Made by a program: the position numbers and the translations under genes. The notes beneath the pieces are model-generated. The model saw nothing but the letters and a program-made list of their open reading frames with translations. It was not told the origin of the DNA and searched no databases. A stretch of 7,454 nt of DNA, from NCBI GenBank assembly GCA_937894775.1, contig CALAXC010000074.1:1-7454 (forward strand), given 5' to 3'. The first letter of the stretch is position 1, and each line of letters opens with the position of its first letter. Positions 6,804-7,454 of the stretch are shown here, piece after piece. This stretch comes from an uncultured Clostridia bacterium (GTDB lineage: Bacteria > Bacillota > Clostridia > Oscillospirales > CAG-272).

Positions 6804-6817
6804 AATCATATTCCTTT

Positions 6818-7023
6818 CGTGTTTCAAAATTCTTTGTAAACACAAGCATTTTCGGAACTTTTGGAATATGTTTCGTCAGCCTCGGCTCTTTGCCTTTGAG
6901 TAGATCAGGTATGAACAATCCGACCACTTGGAGTGACAAGTGAATACATAGGAAATAAAATCAAACGACCCAAGGCAAGAGAAAAGAAGGTTGAGTGTTT
7001 TTCCGTGAGCGAACAAAAAAAGA
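6818..7023. other. Gene-free stretch between the TnpV-like gene and the rnfB remnant
   Basis: About 200 nt with no start-to-stop frame of convincing composition on either strand, no clear promoter hexamers and no hairpin followed by a T run. The minus frame that continues out of the rnfB fragment (to TGA at 6963-6961) is open but its residues match nothing recognised. The stretch appears to be noncoding or the debris of past rearrangement. Confidence 0.5.
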
Positions 7024-7131
7024 TTGAACAACATATTTTGAATCATAAGGCACAAGCTCTATAAGATTGTTAGGGCAGGCATCGACACACATTCCACACG
7101 CTCTGCAATTATCTCTTATTACAAATGCTCT
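7024..7131 (-). pseudogene. rnfB: Truncated internal fragment of an RnfB-type ferredoxin subunit gene
   Basis: The minus strand translates to about 36 residues of unmistakable ferredoxin sequence. IRDNCRACGMCVDACPNN carries the full 4Fe-4S motif C-x2-C-x2-C-x3-C, followed by LIELVPYDSKYVVQ. The IELVPY continuation after the cluster is characteristic of clostridial RnfB, the subunit of the Rnf ferredoxin:NAD oxidoreductase that carries several 4Fe-4S clusters. Intact RnfB continues with a Cys-containing segment; here the frame changes into unrelated residues right after the Gln and stops at 6961. Upstream the frame hits TGA at 7146-7144, with no ATG and no ribosome binding site before the match. 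Both ends are therefore missing and the piece is a non-functional remnant. The real rnf operon, if there is one, must lie elsewhere. Confidence 0.78.
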
Positions 7132-7170
7132 GCTTCCAGTGGTTCAGGGCTATAATGCTTTGAATCAGGA

Positions 7171-7177
7171 AAGGAGG
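7171..7177 (+). promoter_or_regulatory. Ribosome binding site selecting a TTG start at 7186
   Basis: AAGGAGG lies 8 nt before TTG 7186 and no ATG or GTG is suitably placed in the open frame. A TATAAT at 7151-7156 could be the -10 of this gene, but no acceptable -35 hexamer lies 16-18 bp upstream and the resulting leader would be very short. Confidence 0.75.
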
Positions 7178-7185
7178 CCATATCA

Positions 7186-7454
7186 TTGTCTGCAACTGGC
7201 TATATACAAGTACATGCTTACACCAGTAACGCGCAAATTCCTTTAAAAGATGTCGCAGTCACAATCACCGATAGCAGCGGCGCCGCCATTGCGATGCGGC
7301 TAACCAACAGAAGCGGACAGTTTAATCGACCGCTATCCATTACCGTTCCCGACTTATCTGCCAGTCAATCGCCAAATACCGGCGTTATCCCCTTTGCAAC
7401 CGTTCGTCTGTATGCAAAGGCGGAAGATTTTGAAGAAATCGATGTTGAAAATGT
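7186..7454 (+). CDS. Protein with N-terminal carboxypeptidase-regulatory-like beta-sandwich, probable spore cortex-lytic-type protein (C-terminus cut by window edge)
   Basis: The frame is open from TTG 7186 to the right edge (89 codons). It begins SATGYIQVHAYTSNAQIPLK, then DVAVTITDSSG, RLTNRSGQF and VPDLSASQSPNTGVIPFATV. The order of an IPLKDVAVTITD strand pair and a later LTNRSGQ turn is that of small beta-sandwich repeats related to carboxypeptidase regulatory domains. Very similar N-termini, in my recollection, occur in clostridial proteins labelled spore cortex-lytic or peptidoglycan-binding. The cell-wall-acting or peptidoglycan-binding part would lie beyond the window and cannot be confirmed. 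No signal peptide is seen, which fits a protein made in the mother cell or forespore. The TTG start is supported by AAGGAGG 8 nt upstream. Confidence is high that this is a gene and moderate for the function. Confidence 0.75.
   Translation, partial: MSATGYIQVHAYTSNAQIPLKDVAVTITDSSGAAIAMRLTNRSGQFNRPLSITVPDLSASQSPNTGVIPFATVRLYAKAEDFEEIDVEN

Noticed and set aside
6147..6950. TnpV-like gene as part of a complete transposon or ICE
   Set aside because: No recombinase, relaxase, terminal inverted repeats or target-site duplication are visible on either side.
7151..7156. TATAAT as a definite promoter of the 7186 gene
   Set aside because: No -35 hexamer at a usable distance and an implausibly short leader; mentioned only as a possibility in the start-site entry.
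1..7454. CRISPR array, tRNA or rRNA genes
   Set aside because: No regularly spaced repeats and no cloverleaf or rRNA-like sequence were found anywhere in the window.

Overview
The window looks like chromosomal DNA from an anaerobic, probably spore-forming Clostridia-type Firmicute, perhaps a gut Oscillospirales or Lachnospirales relative. The clues are strong AAGGAGG-type ribosome binding sites, sigma-A promoters with extended -10 boxes, moderate GC, an HU protein, a TnpV-type domain, a decayed piece of an RnfB ferredoxin gene, and a final gene whose N-terminus resembles clostridial spore cortex-lytic proteins. The taxonomic guess is inference; no rRNA or marker gene is present.

Layout. Positions 1-2659 (minus strand) read permease, STAS protein, membrane phosphatase. 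These are an NCS2/AzgA-family nucleobase permease (2659-1280), a SpoIIAA/RsbV-like anti-anti-sigma protein (1247-951), and a multi-TM protein carrying an RsbU/SpoIIE-type PP2C phosphatase domain that runs off the left edge (946-<1). Gaps of 32 nt and 4 nt suggest one transcription unit. Positions 2660-2878 are a divergent promoter region with a good sigma-A promoter to the right, an extended -10 to the left, and two perfect tandem 10-bp repeats ending in a small palindrome, which look like a binding site for an OmpR-family regulator. Positions 2879-5637 (plus) encode a two-component pair: an OmpR/PhoB-type response regulator and, overlapping it by ATGA, a 695-residue sensor kinase with a large extracytoplasmic domain and a 7-TM bundle. 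A hairpin at 5678-5715 separates the kinase from the convergent HU gene (6008-5733, minus).

Positions 6147-7454 have a more accessory character. A minus-strand gene (6803-6147) joins a TnpV-like N-terminal domain to a four-TM domain. Next comes about 370 nt without an intact gene, which hides a truncated rnfB fragment (7131-7024, minus). A plus-strand gene starting at TTG 7186 then runs off the right edge.

How the parts may work together: the left half holds two signalling modules facing away from a shared promoter region, a partner-switching pair (phosphatase plus STAS) and a two-component system. The response regulator could bind the shared repeats and control itself, the permease operon, or both. 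That link is inference from position only. Nothing here is a clear, complete, previously undescribed system. The TnpV-membrane fusion, the rnfB scar and the operator-like repeats are the items most worth a second look.
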